A stretch of 64,000 bases of DNA from Schistocephalus solidus (Eukaryota; Platyhelminthes; Cestoda; Diphyllobothriidea; Diphyllobothriidae), in assembly GCA_017591395.1 (NCBI GenBank), contig WEDG01002934.1, positions 186,001 to 250,000 on the forward strand, given 5' to 3'. Positions 36,011-48,350 of this stretch are shown piece after piece. The notes beneath the pieces were generated by a model. That model had not been told where the DNA came from. It made no database searches and was given only the letters and a program-made list of their open reading frames with translations. Both the position numbers and the translations under genes were made by a program. Within the stretch, counting starts at the first letter, position 1; each line of letters begins with the position of its first letter.

Positions 36011-36699
36011 TTGGTGACTATGGTTGTTGTTGTTGGTGTTCTTTATTTATGCGTTTTGAGAGCGAGTTTTCTAATCTGCAAGCAATGGTCTGCTGGAGAA
36101 GAAGTAAAGGCCAGCATTTATTTGGGGCACCTTAAATAGCTTCTTCGTGCGTGAGGACGCAAACCATGTTGTCCATAAGAAGGCTGCTTGGACTTCTCAG
36201 ACGGCTGCCGAACTCGAGTATGGGTCACTGATGTGTTTTTAGTGGGAAAGCGACCCGAGTTAACCTGGGCCGCCTACGGAATTGTATGTCATCCGCTTCC
36301 TAGTATTTTCGATAATGGTTTGGAGGACTGGGTGGGAAACAGAACTTCCGGGTGTGTTAGCATGCACAACAGGGGATATTCTCATGTGGTTTAGCCTGTC
36401 GAACGGGATGGTTACCGGGGATGTGGCCGCTAAGCAGAGCCTAGCTTTTAAGAGCCCTCGGTTAGAGTTTAATGCCAGTTAATGGCCAACACAGGAGCAA
36501 TTAACACCTGCACAAAACAAATTGATCGACCAAATTCTACCTGCTCGGCGGGCCCTAACTAGCATCCCACACATCGGGGAAAACCAACTGTGTTCTCTTC
36601 ATCCTCCGGTCGTCTTGACTTGATGCTTGCAACTGCGTGGGAGAAAAGAGAGTGCAGTGGATGCGGTGCAACCTTATTTTTCATTAATAACAAAACTCC
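36011..36699. other. Possible 5' flank of the LINE
   Basis: The DNA just upstream of the recognisable endonuclease contains no clear protein match. A short run of GTTGTT repeats lies at about 36022-36037. It may hold the LINE 5' untranslated region. Confidence 0.3.
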
Positions 36700-37065
36700 A
36701 CGCAATTAGCTGTCCTTGAGTCTGTATCCACGACAGTTCGAGCTTCAGTTTCAATGACATCCACTGTGGGCCTCACAGCAAGGTTGCTCTAAGATGGTTA
36801 GTTGACACCTAAAGTGGGTTTCATGACCGAGCCAAGAAGACTAAAGATAGGTCGCATGTTGCTGGTGCAGCCATAGCCACCCATTTGGAGTGGGAGTATC
36901 ATATAGGCCATATCAAGAAGGAGCCATTGCATTCTGACTCTTATTCCGCCAGTCGGCCACTCCACACAAACACGAATTTTTCCGACTGCAAGGCCCGTGT
37001 TTTTCGTTCAGTTGGCAAACTAACGAACCATGATTTTACCGCACCATGGTCCCTGAAAGCGTGTC
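36700..37065 (+). repeat. Dispersed repeat family A copy
   Basis: GACATCCACTGTGGGCCTCA near 36758 matches about 60858-60880 in the copy at 60.85 kb. CATATCAAGAAGGAGCCATT (36909-36928) with CCGCCAGTCGGCCACTCC matches 58841-58905. The middle of the family is partly missing. Confidence 0.7.
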
Positions 37066-40000
37066 AGCAATGCAAAAATATAGATCTTTAGCAATGATTT
37101 TAACAAATAACGCTATTGGTATAGGTGGGGCAGACACAATCCACCACCAGCAACATTCTCTCGCGCTCGAAGCAGCAACTTAACAAGACTATCCTGTAAC
37201 TGAATTAGAAAAATCACTTTGCATGAACGTAAATCTTCCCAATTACAATCGACAGGAAAACGACCTGTAGCTAAATCTTAGAATATTTGATCTATAAACG
37301 CACAACGACCGATTGATTTGTATTCAAATCCTGATTTCTCTAGAATATGGGTATTATCGGCCGACGATTGTCATTAAGTCAAAAGTGAATATTTCAGTTT
37401 CGTTTTCTACCGGCAAGCCACTATCCTGCAGATTTGCATATCATATGGCTTCTGGGTAAAAAAAGATCCGTTGCTTTTGAATGTCATTACACTGATCAAA
37501 ATTGCCACCTTGACAGAGAGTATTTTTTGCTCCAATGCCGATATGCAAGAAGGTATTTCTTCGGATGTTCCTCTAGGCAAACTTCCTCTGTATCTTAAAG
37601 GATTGATTGTGTGGACTGTCTATTCCGTCCAGTTTGAATAAATCCCCGAACTTTACGTCAAACTCAAGGCATCTTATAATCAGATATGTCAAACTGATGT
37701 CCCGCGCAGTTGCTTATAATCTTAGAAAATAAATGAAGTCCAGTAAGCCCGGCCTCTTATGACAATGCACCAACATTTTACACAATTTTCGCAGCCCTTG
37801 CTTAAACTTGTCTAAACAGTTTTAAATACACCTTGAGCCAAGGATTTGCTCAGCCTATTTCCGGTGAGACTGACCCATTTCTCTGAAGGTCTTTTCGAAC
37901 AGTTAATGATCAATTTGTACAACCGCTCCTCTCATCTAAAATAGCAACTTTGCCTCTCCTTAGCCGCATTTGCAGTGTGGCTACGGTTGATGTAAGGACG
38001 CCCCTAGCAGAACAATTTCTTTCCTTTCATAATCACCAGTTGCAACTGTCTGTATGGCATCTCACGGCAAGGAATTTTCTTGCTCCTAGTACAGTTAAGT
38101 TCGGAGTATTCGTACAACATTAATGGCGGTGTAAACATTTACAAGTCAATGAGTACACCAGCTGCTAAGCCGTTTCAGGCTTTCTTGAAGGGTGTGCCGA
38201 TCTACGCTTCACCTGCTGGCTATCCAGAGTATGGCATTACTGCGACCCAAGTTATAGACCCACACTGATTAAGACGAAGCAGAATACTGGACCAAAGGTT
38301 GAATCCTGTGGCGCGCCGCTTCAAACTTAGCTAGTTTTTGACTTGTAGTCACTAACGCATAAGGTTTGTAATCATCTTCAAGTAAAACTGCGATTAATCT
38401 AAAAGACTTACTGTTTGTTTGGATTTCAGGAAGATTTCAATTATGACTTTTGTGTCGAACAGTGCAAAAGCCCTCTCTAAAAATAGCTTAGTTGATGCCA
38501 ACACCCCTTCCTCCCATCTCTTTCTCCGCCTTCCACTCCTCCTCATTCTTCTTTTCTCTTTCCTCCTCCAAATTACATGCCCAACACTCAGTAAAAATTA
38601 ACAATTTCGAAGGGTAAAAAGGCTTCCGTCTGAAGCCAAGACTAAGCCCTGGGTGACATTAAATCGTCTTGCGGAAATTCATGGTAAATTATTTTAGAAT
38701 GCTCCATGCTACTTTAAAACAGTTACTGGTAAGACAAACTGGTCTAAAAATTTACAAGATATTTCAAGCTCTGTCCTTAAATGGGATAGATATTTGAGGT
38801 TTTTCAGCCACATAGCGGTTCTTTTAATTCTTTTGACGAGTGGAATGTACGCGACAGTGCGTTGGAGCGTTCGCTTGCCAATTTTGAAGATATCCGCTAA
38901 TGCAAGGTCTGGACCCGATGACAACGATTCTTTTAGAGCATGTAACTCCCGCCGAGAAAAACATCTATCTATGCAAGACTTTCGTGATTTCATTATCCCT
39001 AATGAACACGGGAGTTGAAATTTGCCCACACATTTGCATTTCCCATAAAAATGGCAAATCGTTCTGAATCGGATATACCTACCATATTATTCATTTCTGC
39101 TGTTAATATGGCTGCTCACATAGTGCAGCAATTATCCACTTTGTATCTATGTATACCGCGATACTAAGTTTGACGGGGCTATCTGGGCCTTAAATATACA
39201 ATTTATTTATTTATATCTTTGAACGATTTCTGTATAATTATTAGTCCTGAATATTGTCACTCGGTCGTTGGTTTTCAGTGACTGCTACTGCAGTGTAATA
39301 ACATCTTGAGTTTATATTCAATCTTCTGAATACTTCGAGATTCACAGTTATTTTTTGTTTCACGAATCAGTGTTCTTGTTCCTTTTTACTGGTGAAAAAA
39401 TTCTTCAAGGAGTCGTTGAGATAGTTACCACGAATATCTTCCAAATTCTGTTTCTCTCTACTTGTCTGTTCAACATAATTGTTTACTAGATCAGTTTAGA
39501 AGTACTGTTTGGAAATTGTACGGAACGATAACAAGGAGTCAGTTAAGGCGAGATTCTTTTAAATGGCATCCGGTCATACTCTGTATCTTCCACGAGCAAA
39601 CAGTCACAGTTCAGAAAAAGCAAGTTCTTTTTCACCCAATTTAGCTCAACCTTCCATCTTTTTTACTGCTCATCAGTTCCTCGTTGGCGATAAGAATAAA
39701 ATGATGAATTTCACTGGAGTGTGTCATGGTCACTCTTGCTGAGAGATTCACGGAAATACACTTAGTCGAAGAGGTCCCTCGTAAAAAATTGGTCAATGCA
39801 GTTGATTTCCTGGCAATTATATTTGGTACTTTTGAATTCCATGAGAAAAGGAGGTCAATTATAGGGTTCAATCACCGCCAATCGTAAAATTCTGTTGACC
39901 GATTATATTCGCATTGAATCTTATGGAATAAAAAGTTCTTGATGGTTGGCTATCTCTTTGGAGGAGCGACTAAGCAGTGGAATTAGGCTCTTTTAGTGGT

Positions 40001-40256
40001 ACAAGAACTAGAATAAATTCAAAGTTTTCAAACTTCTTTGTTTTTAGCTGTATCAAGGTGATTTCCATTCAACGCACTGAGTGAGTGTTTGTTGAATGGC
40101 CAAGCTTCCTGATCTCCTTGATACGACTGTCCCACTACGCTGTGTATCTTAGTTGTTACGGCAAACGAAGTTTTATGAAACTTAGCCATCTTTCAGCAAA
40201 ATGCTTTTGATTTGGGGAACAATATTTCTGAATGTTCGGCATGCATCAGTATACCG
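37066..40256. other. Unassigned DNA, with a polypyrimidine tract
   Basis: No coding domain is recognised. A polypyrimidine tract of about 75 nt (38499-38573, mainly C and T) stands out on the plus strand. The open frames at 38709-39029 (minus) and 38794-39018 (plus) overlap each other and have no known motif. Confidence 0.45.
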
Positions 40257-40985
40257 ATGGAGGGGTTATCTACCGCAGTAAATTCGACGCAGCCCATTCA
40301 AGTAATTAAGCCCCGTCGATGCCTACGCCGATACCCGTTTAATAGCACTTGAGCTTAGCACGGTTAGTCATAAAGTCCCGCTTCACTAGCATTTATGCTG
40401 TTCAGATGTGCGTGCTCGAAAATACTCGGAACGGGCGGATTAACGCAGTCTTATTTGTTTATATGCCTAAAGTGACCAATTGCTTACCGGAAATTAGGTC
40501 ACGAATTTGAGCATGGTGTACCTTTTATGTAGGTGTGTTGAGGATTGGTCAAGCATGTTTACATTTGTAGTCTTGCTGAAAGTTATATTTACGGTCCTTT
40601 AAAGTTGAACTAAATCAGATTGCGTCGCACTAAAACATATGTGATAAAATTAATATTATGTATTTTATAATGCATCTGTCTTAATTGTGGCCCTTAAATT
40701 TTCACAACCACAATATATTGTCTCCACTGATAACAGCTTCCACGAGGAACATGAGCGCACATGCTCACCTAGAACGCTTCGGTCGCAGAGGCGTTTCAAG
40801 AGCCCCACGTTGGCCTATAGGCTGCAACACATGTAGGGTTGCAAGCCTGTAGAAATGCTAGTGAAGCTGGACTGGTCGTGTTGAGTGCAATCGCAATTTC
40901 ACGGGTAGCCGCACAAGCATCGACGTGACTTAATTACTCGAACGGGTTGCCTCCCCTATACTGCGGTAGATAACCTATCCATTTA
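40257..40985. repeat. Inverted repeat, arms about 140 bp, loop about 450 bp
   Basis: The left arm 40257-40398 and the reverse complement of 40985-40852 share, in order, GGTTATCTACCGCAGTA, a CAAGTAATTAAG block, CGTCGATGC and CTTCACTAGCATTT. The loop encodes nothing recognisable. It resembles a foldback element or a pair of inverted short insertions. The arms are clearly diverged, so the event is old. Confidence 0.75.
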
Positions 40986-42581
40986 AGAAGACAGTTTGTA
41001 ACTTAGCACATGCACATGAGGTAATTCTGTGTGCCGTGACGTATTTTCAGTTTACTATGCGAATATATGGCTCAAGTTTAAGGAATTCAGCTCATTATTG
41101 AGCCACCTTTTGTCCGTACTTGATTTATGTTAGTTTAAATGGTTCCTTATACGTAGGCATCTTTGACATCTCCCTTATTTAAGTGACGTCTGCTTTTGTT
41201 TGTTAGCTCAACTTATTCAGCAAATTTTCACCATGTATTCTATGGTCGATTTTTATAATTCATTGTCTTGTACGTCCTAAGCATGCTCTGCACATGCCCC
41301 GAAAGCGTCTCCGTTGCGTTTCTTGATGCCAGCCTACCCTAGTGAGCATATCATTTCAGTTTGTAGAAATTGGCATGTATTGGGGCATAAGACGCCATTT
41401 CCTGCTGCTACGCATGTCAAGATCTAATGAATCTCTTGAATAGTTAATCCGATACCAATCACATTGTTGCTTCAAGAAGTTGCGATTAATTTAGTCGCAC
41501 CAGCTTTCTGTGATCACTAAGAAGAAAGTGTGATCACTGGAACAAGAAGTATGCCATGATGTTTTGGATTCGCACTCGAACCCATCGTCAGAAACCGTCG
41601 TTGATTAAAGAATACCTTTCTTCCCAGACACAGTGTCGATTTGCGCGTAAAATTATTTCTGATGAAGCCCACTTACACAGAGGTTGCTTTGTTCACCAGT
41701 CCTACACCCACTGTATTCCAATGACGAGACAAGGTTAGGACGCCAGGTGATAGACGCAATGTCTGACAAGTTCGGCAGCCACTATAAGCGTTTCACAGGT
41801 GACTTAAGTCCTAAATTCGTATGTCTCTGTCTTTAAGGAGCCCGTTTGATGTCCCACATAAGCGAGGTTGCTATAAAAGTCTCATTGAAGGGAACCAAGT
41901 GCAGTTCGACTCAGTTCAGAGGAGGACCGGACTATCTGGTCTGTGGGTGACGCTACTCGGTCGTATTTGTATCAGAGCATGTTTGGTTATCTATTATAAT
42001 GAAACTAAGTGCCGAACGGTCTCTGTGCTGTCTGCTCCATTCTATTTCCTTCCAAGAGCCACTGCTCTGTCCGACCGGTCGAGCTAACGGGTTCAGGAAA
42101 TGACTACAGAGGTCTGCGTCTATAGATCGATTTCCTATGCTCATACGCCGCTTTTCATTTTTCAGGCAACATACAACAAACTAAAATAAAACATTGACCT
42201 AGCGAACCATTGATATGCTGATAGTTGACGGTGATGGCCTAAGTGCCCAATAGAGCGCACAAAAAAACACTGACAGTTTAGAATGAACTTCAATGTCAGT
42301 TTCATTTGATGTGAGAAATTCGTTTTTGTGCGGCCTAGTGGTGGTCCATTATCTGTGCTTATATCACTTGCAAACAGTGGCATAATTTTCAAAAATTCTA
42401 AAGTGATGGCATTCAATGAAGCTTTCTTTTAATTATGCGTTAATTTTAATGCGCTGTTTAGTTGTGACACAGACTGAAAACTGGTTTTTCGTTGACTGTT
42501 TTTCCAGATGACAGTTTTATTATGTGATGCGTCATATTTTCCGTCATACAGGTAGTCTGTTTTCTTCCGGACCCTCGCCTC
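40986..42581. other. Region upstream of FANCM
   Basis: No other gene is seen. Short open frames such as 41821-42087 (plus) and 42162-42416 (minus) lack known motifs. Just before the FANCM start there are two potential splice acceptors (pyrimidine-rich then AG near 42507, and TACAG near 42551). They could serve a 5' untranslated exon or trans-splicing, which is known in flatworms. I cannot tell which from sequence. Confidence 0.4.
41558..41591 (-). ncRNA. Isolated degenerate hammerhead-like motif
   Basis: The minus strand reads CTGACGA, then stem II GGGTTC / GAATCC around GAGTGC, then AAAACATC. Stem II is identical to that of the motif at 18533, so it is the same family. GAAA is changed to AAAA. 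No RT or nuclease codons were recognised nearby, so it may be a leftover PLE end. Confidence 0.5.
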
Positions 42582-43241
42582 ATGGATAAGAGTGACAGTT
42601 CCTTTTCTGAAATATTAGACCTCCGCACCTTTGATCTCGGCGCGTCCTCCCTATTTGACGCTCAAACTAAAGAAACTGGTGATCCGCCCAATCTATCGGA
42701 GCCTCCTGCTGTTTTCTCCTTTCCTGACCGCCCGGAGATAAATTATCAGCCAACGGCTAATGACTCGGATACTCTTGAGGACTTTGATTTGTCAGTTGGA
42801 AATACCTGGCAGTACCCGACCTCCCATGAAGTGCGCAACTATCAGTTTGTTATCTCCGAACGCTGTCTCTATCAGAACTGTCTGGTGTGCATTCCTACAG
42901 GTCTTGGAAAAACTTTCATTGCAGCGGTTGTTTTGCATAATTTCCTGCGGTGGTATCCGTCCGGTCGAGTAATCTTTATGGCTCCAACACGGCCACTGGT
43001 GACTCAACAGATGGAAGCCTGTCGAGAGTTCACTAAAATGTCCCCGGACATATTTACTGAATTGACTGGCACCATACAACCGAACCAGCGTGCCCTGTTG
43101 TGGCATCGATTTCGCGCCTTCTTTCTCACACCTCAAGCGATCGTGAATGATCTTATCTCTGGGATTTGTCCTGCCTCGTCTATCAGATGTATAGTAATCG
43201 ATGAAGCCCATAAGGCTACCGGGAATCACGCGTATTGTCAG
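42582..43241 (+). CDS. FANCM: FANCM-type DNA helicase/translocase, exon 1 (N-terminal helicase domain)
   Basis: This exon encodes residues 1-220 of a FANCM/Hef/Mph1-family protein, an ATP-driven branched-DNA translocase of the Fanconi anaemia and replication-fork repair system that acts in the nucleus. An acidic, serine-rich leader of about 75 residues precedes the fold. Motifs seen: RNYQFVISERCLYQNCLVCI (a Q-motif-like region), Walker A TGLGKT (106-111), motif Ia MAPTRPLVTQQ (133-143), LTPQAI (182-187), and motif II DEAH (207-210) followed by KATGNHAYCQ. The ATG at 42582 is the first in-frame start and follows non-coding sequence. The exon ends CAG at 43241 before GTCAGT, phase 0. Continuing the frame past this point gives unrelated residues, and the protein resumes exactly at 50617. 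Codon content is clearly more GC-rich than the intron. Confidence 0.93.
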
Positions 43242-43499
43242 GTCAGTTTTTTGCGTATTTCGTTTGCGAATATTGTTTTTAGATTTTTCACTTACGCGCT
43301 GCTATTCGCTCGAATTATTTTGTGTCCTGTATACTCTCACGTAAATGTTTATGATTTGTATCGTTAACTAACTAGACCTGGAAGTTGGGAGCTGGATCCA
43401 ATATCATTTTGGCTTTTCTGCCACCTCCAAGCCTTCGAATAAAGTGAGAAAAAAGCATTATGTCCGAAATCAATTTTAGAAACCAGAAAGAATAGATTT

Positions 43500-43760
43500 C
43501 ACAGGATGCTTGCACAGAATGACCTCAAACCATGTTTGCTAGGGTTGTATTTTTGATTATCCGCAGCCTAATCCCTAGATATTTCAGTCGCATCAGAATG
43601 CCAGCTTTCGGACGGGCTTCTTTCCGGTCGCCTGCAAAAACTACACTGTATAAATGATTACTTAAGCAGTAGAAATTTATCTCATTGATTTTCAACGCCT
43701 TTATAAATAAAAGTATATTTTCCAGCAAACATGCAGGGCAATTCTCTTTCTTGTGTTCAT
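43500..43760 (-). repeat. Family B copy, minus orientation, in FANCM intron
   Basis: On the minus strand the order is TTTTTGCAGGCGACCGGAAA, then AAAGCTGGCATTCTG, CTGAAATATCTAGGGATTAG, GCTGCGGATAATCAAAAATA. This is one of the clearest examples of the family signature, matching 11486-11580 (plus) and the complement of 10898-10945. Confidence 0.7.
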
Positions 43761-43784
43761 TTGTTAGCCAATTACGTCTTCTTT

Positions 43785-45010
43785 AACATTTATACTTGCG
43801 GAAAAGTTATCTTGCGGCCTTCAAAAAGTTTCTCTTGAGGTTTTTTTAGATTGTGAAACGTCCATTAATAATGCATCGTACCTGTCCATTTATTAATATT
43901 GTTTCTTAAGTATTGAACATGGTTCACATTCACTGCAAATGTTATGAACACTAAGTGATATCTTCCTCATATCATGAAGAAATGTGTGATTTTCTTGAGA
44001 TGGAATGTATGTAGCGTCTAGTTTGTAAACCCCGAAGTGTGACGGCACATCGGGTCCAAACTAATTCGACATTGTAAAAGTTTATGAAACCGAAAGATAC
44101 CGCTCCTTCAAGCACACAATTTTGAGAATACGTATTTTGCTACCAAATCATTACAAGAAAGAATATTTTTTCATGTTTTCCATGAAATTTATTTCATTTA
44201 TAAGGCCGACGGGGTTTTCTTTATCTGTGTCTTATCTAAATCTATTTTCGCAAGTGCCTCTATGTGTGTGGCTAGATGAGAGTTCGAAAATTTGTGAAAG
44301 TTCGTAATGGCATAAATTTTTGCGCACATGGAGCCTAAGGGTGTTCATGATCTTCCGAAATTAGAAGGGCAGGCAGTGTCTTTAAAAAAATGACAATTTA
44401 TACTTGAAGAAAGGGTATATTTTGGTTTTAAAAACGTTTCTTATTTCGAAAGTTTGAGATAATGAAATTTCCATTGATAAATCATCGTATCCGTCTATTT
44501 ATTAGTGCTGCTTATAAAGTATTGAACATGGTTCACATCCACTGCAAATTTTTATGAACACTATGTGACATCTTCCTCATCTACTAGAGACATTTCAGAT
44601 TTTCCTTAGACAGAACGTCTACAGTATGTAGTTTGAAAACTCATAATGCAAGTGTACTGGCAGGTCGGGTCCAAAAAGGTTTTTTAAACCGAAAAAGCCT
44701 TTTCTTCGAGTATAAATTTAAAGACTTAACTTGATGTCACATAAGTATAAAAAGAATGCTTTCGTACATGTTTTCTACCGACTATATTTGAATTTATAAG
44801 GACATTGAACATCGAAATTAAAAATTCATACTATTATCTAATCATTTTTACAGTATATTTCCTGCTGCTGGCTGGAAATAGGCTCATTTAAAAGCTGCTA
44901 TCCTGCAGTGACCGATATATCTTTGGGATTAGGCTACATAATGACTAATATTAAAACCCTGCTTAAGTAATCTTTTCGACACATTTCAGAATTTCGGTTA
45001 ACATTTAATG
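43785..45010 (+). repeat. Family B copies in a 609-bp direct duplication, in FANCM intron
   Basis: Two direct copies start at about 43785 and 44392. They share TATTGAACATGGTTCACAT (43912 and 44521, 609 bp apart), CACTGCAAAT, TATGAACACTA, ATCTTCCTCAT, GGTCGGGTCCAAA-like (GGTCCAAA) and TTTATAAGG blocks. The second copy continues into the family-B 3' part (CTTTGGGATTAGGCTACATA near 44922, then AATATTAAAACCCTGCTTAA). The copies are moderately diverged, so the duplication is not recent. Confidence 0.75.
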
Positions 45011-46104
45011 AGGTAGCACATCTACTGCAAATGTCTGTTTGTCATGGTAATAGCCTCTGTACTTATGATGGCTCCTTCTAAGTGTGGCCTAGTTCAATAT
45101 TCCAATGAGAGACGTCTGTTTCCTGCATGTTAGGTAACTATCGCCTTTGCAGCATGCACGGTAAGCTAATACTTTTAGGTTTTTGGAAGAGATAGGAAAT
45201 TTGATACTACGAATATCCTCGATATAATTGAATTCATCGCCGCCTCTCCTGTGCCTGTTCGGATCAATCGGTGCACTATCTAATAAGCACTTACACCAGT
45301 GGAGTCTCCATAAAAGTTTTTAACGGGAGGAAGACAGGCGATTGTGAAGAGTACTTGATTTATCCTAACTGCAACTAACCATCATGCTAACTACTGTTAA
45401 AATTCTGTATTCGCAGATTCTGCACGGAATTTTTTATACATTTTTATAATGACCGCGGGGTTGTGTGAGTGTTTTTGTTACAGTGACATAATTTCGTAGA
45501 CACACAGTTTCATTGGCATCCATGCAATGATCAGGGCTATTCTAGCATACAAGGACAGAACTGTTTATGCCACGATCGCTCCTTCTTTCTGGCTAACAAT
45601 ACCTGGCTCCAACAATGTTTCTTGTTCTACAGAAAAGTAGGTTCATGCTGAGATGGAGGATGGGCAGCATGATAAGTCGACTTTGTTGGTGGATGGAGAG
45701 GTGCTTATTATGGAAATGTCTTTTGCCGAGCAGGTTACGAGATACGCTCGTCCTTTTGCTCAGTTTACAGCTGCTATAGGTAGTCACATAAACCAAAAGA
45801 TCCGGGTTCTAATTCCAGGTTATCTGAACGTGGGACTGGTTAGGGCTGGCTAACGACAGGTAAGAAGTTATAAATAACCATCGTAGTTTCCCGTGTCTTG
45901 GCCAGAACCATTTCTGGGAGGAATTGGTTAAGAAAGTCGTATTTTTACTGCTTTCTTCTGTCCCTGACCTTGCGAAAGTGGTTTCGTAAGGTTCCTGCAG
46001 TTCTATGATCTTTTCGGTCTAGTTTGTCTGAGTAATACCTGTTTCGAAGCAAGCTCTACTGTAGTCAGTACTTTTACCTATGTGTACTCAATACAGTTGC
46101 GATC

Positions 46105-46278
46105 ATGCGTGATCTATCCGATTTTGATGATGTTGCGGATTTCACCTCCACGCGTGACAAACCATTCTCTCCTTCAGATCGAATACCGAAGGTTCAGGAA
46201 CCACTTCCATGTTTCGACGCATTGTGTCGGGCCAGTTTTGAGCTGACCTTCTATTTGATGCCTCTAGGTGAACCGTGA
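46105..46278 (+). CDS. Short unrecognised open frame in FANCM intron
   Basis: A 57-codon frame begins MRDLSDFDDVADFTSTRDKP and ends LMPLGEP-stop. It is acidic at the start and has more balanced composition than the surrounding intron. It matches no family known to me and has no obvious splice sites that would join it to FANCM. It may be an old repeat fragment, an exon of a nested gene, or chance. Confidence 0.15.
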   Translation: MRDLSDFDDVADFTSTRDKPFSPSDRIPKVQEPLPCFDALCRASFELTFYLMPLGEP

Positions 46279-48350
46279 CGAAATGTATAGAGTTCATATA
46301 TCTTTCTCACTATATAGCCCTCCGAGATAATGTTTTTTTACTATTGTGACTTGTATCTGTGAGAACAATGAAAGATCAATAGGTCTTGTCCCTTTCTAAT
46401 GTGAACGTGTAGTCTCTTCATCCCCAATCCCGAAAACTTGCCTACTGAACAGCCGAATGGTACTAGGAAAAAAGTGGTGGCGTTAGCCCCGGGTATGTAA
46501 TGGTCCATTACAACTGTCAAGCCCGATGCGGTCAGTTAATGGTTCCTTGTCCTTTTCCACCCTAATATTTCAGTTTGTTATAGCAAGCTGCGAGGCCGAC
46601 AAAACAAACCTATTTTTGCATTTTCAACTCCTTCCCCTTGACATCCTTTCAACCACCGACTTCGATAGGCTGATGTAAAACTTACCAAGGTGAATTTTTT
46701 GTATACCCGTTATGCGTAGAAGATCAAAACGTTATTGAAATTTCATTTTAGAATAGTAATAATAGAAATACTTTTATTTTAAAACTGACTGGTAGGCATC
46801 TTCTAGAAAAAATAGGCATGGTGGGGCTTGAACCTGGAATCTGGTGCGACTCGCGTAAATTATATATGTTAGCTTGCTGCTTCTATGCTTATCGTTGCGC
46901 TTTTACTAAAAGAGATGGGCCCCGTTCGTCTGATGAAATTAATCGCAGGCTGTTTATTAAATTCTGTTCGAGTGTCTTGCGGGTGAAGGTTTCACAGGCT
47001 AATTCTTCCCTCCGTCTGTATGCACTGAGTTCTTTCTCAATTAACGGTGTACCCGCCTCTACGATCGAACCCCTCCACGGCGCCATTTCCCTAAGCCCGT
47101 CAGAATCAGCCCGTCAGCCTTGACGTAAACAGATCAACGTTGGACCAAGTGCAGATTTTGGTTGATATGTCAACTGGACAGCTATCATTGGGACCATAAT
47201 TTTGTTTGTGATGCCGTGACCGTAGTATCTGGCTCAACGGGTTGTTGCTGATACTTTTATTGCATATCCTACTTATACCACTGTTAAACCACTTATGTTG
47301 CCACCATGTGGCGGCCGTCCCGATTTTTTTTCACCGTTGCCTTATTATTGCTCCAATCCCCGTCCTTTGTTCTGGGTCATTCGAAGACACCGGCGGCCTC
47401 TTTTTATGACTGGTAGCTCAGAAGTTAATATTTGCATCTGTGTTCATCATCGGGAATAATTAACTTTGAATGCACTTTTTGCTGCTCAGCTTCTTTAGAC
47501 AGCTTTTAATGTTTATATGTTACGCTCACAAACCTTGACCCCCGCAAACTGGAGAAGCGCGTGAGGTCCGGGCTCACTGCGTTTCCAAAATTTTCATTCG
47601 ATATGATCCAAAATGTCCCTTTGACTCAAGGAAGAACTCAATTACGTCAAATTTGCCTTGTGATCGGAGCAGGCTATCTTCACCTATCCAAAGCTGGTTT
47701 TGGAAAACCGAGCACAAACTGGAACGTGTTTTCACTACGCAGCAGATTTCTTAGAGCTCTGGAGTTAGCCTTACGCCTGCGGTAAGAGATCTTTCTCGGT
47801 GGGATCGCCGTGAACTTAGATTTCCTACCCCTATTTCGTCTCCTTTCCGGCAGCATCAATACAGCCAATCAACAACCCCTCGGGCTTAGCTGCCCCGACG
47901 CTCGTTGTTTTCATTACTCTGACTTATGGACAGAAAATGTGACTCAAAGTTAGCAAACCTGACTCACCGTCTCATAGGTCTCATCAGCCACTACAGGCGG
48001 TTGTTGCCAATGAAAGTTAAGCCTGTCTGCTTGCTGTTTGTGTGAATGTATGCCTAAGCTTCCAATCGTGTGAAGAATAACTAACACAGGACCGAAATCT
48101 TATGCCAAATTTTGCACAAAGAACGTAAACATAGCTGTCATTTTGGGTGGTGTAGGCATCATTTTTGTCCCTTATGTGCTCTTAATCTTCAAAAACCAGC
48201 AGAACGTTCGGACCTCATATGCTGTCTTTTTTCACTTAATTTTGACTTTGTTTCCATGCATTGTTCGGTTCGATTTTGCCTTTATTTTATTCTTACTTAA
48301 GCACCTTGACATAAATCTTTTATTTAATTGAACCAATTGTGAAAAACTCG

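Noticed and set aside
42792..43229. 145-codon minus-strand open frame
   Set aside because: It is the antisense shadow of FANCM exon 1.
43242..43367. Read-through of FANCM exon 1 to the stop at 43365
   Set aside because: Residues after YCQ are hydrophobic and unrelated to the family, and a good donor site GTCAGT is present.
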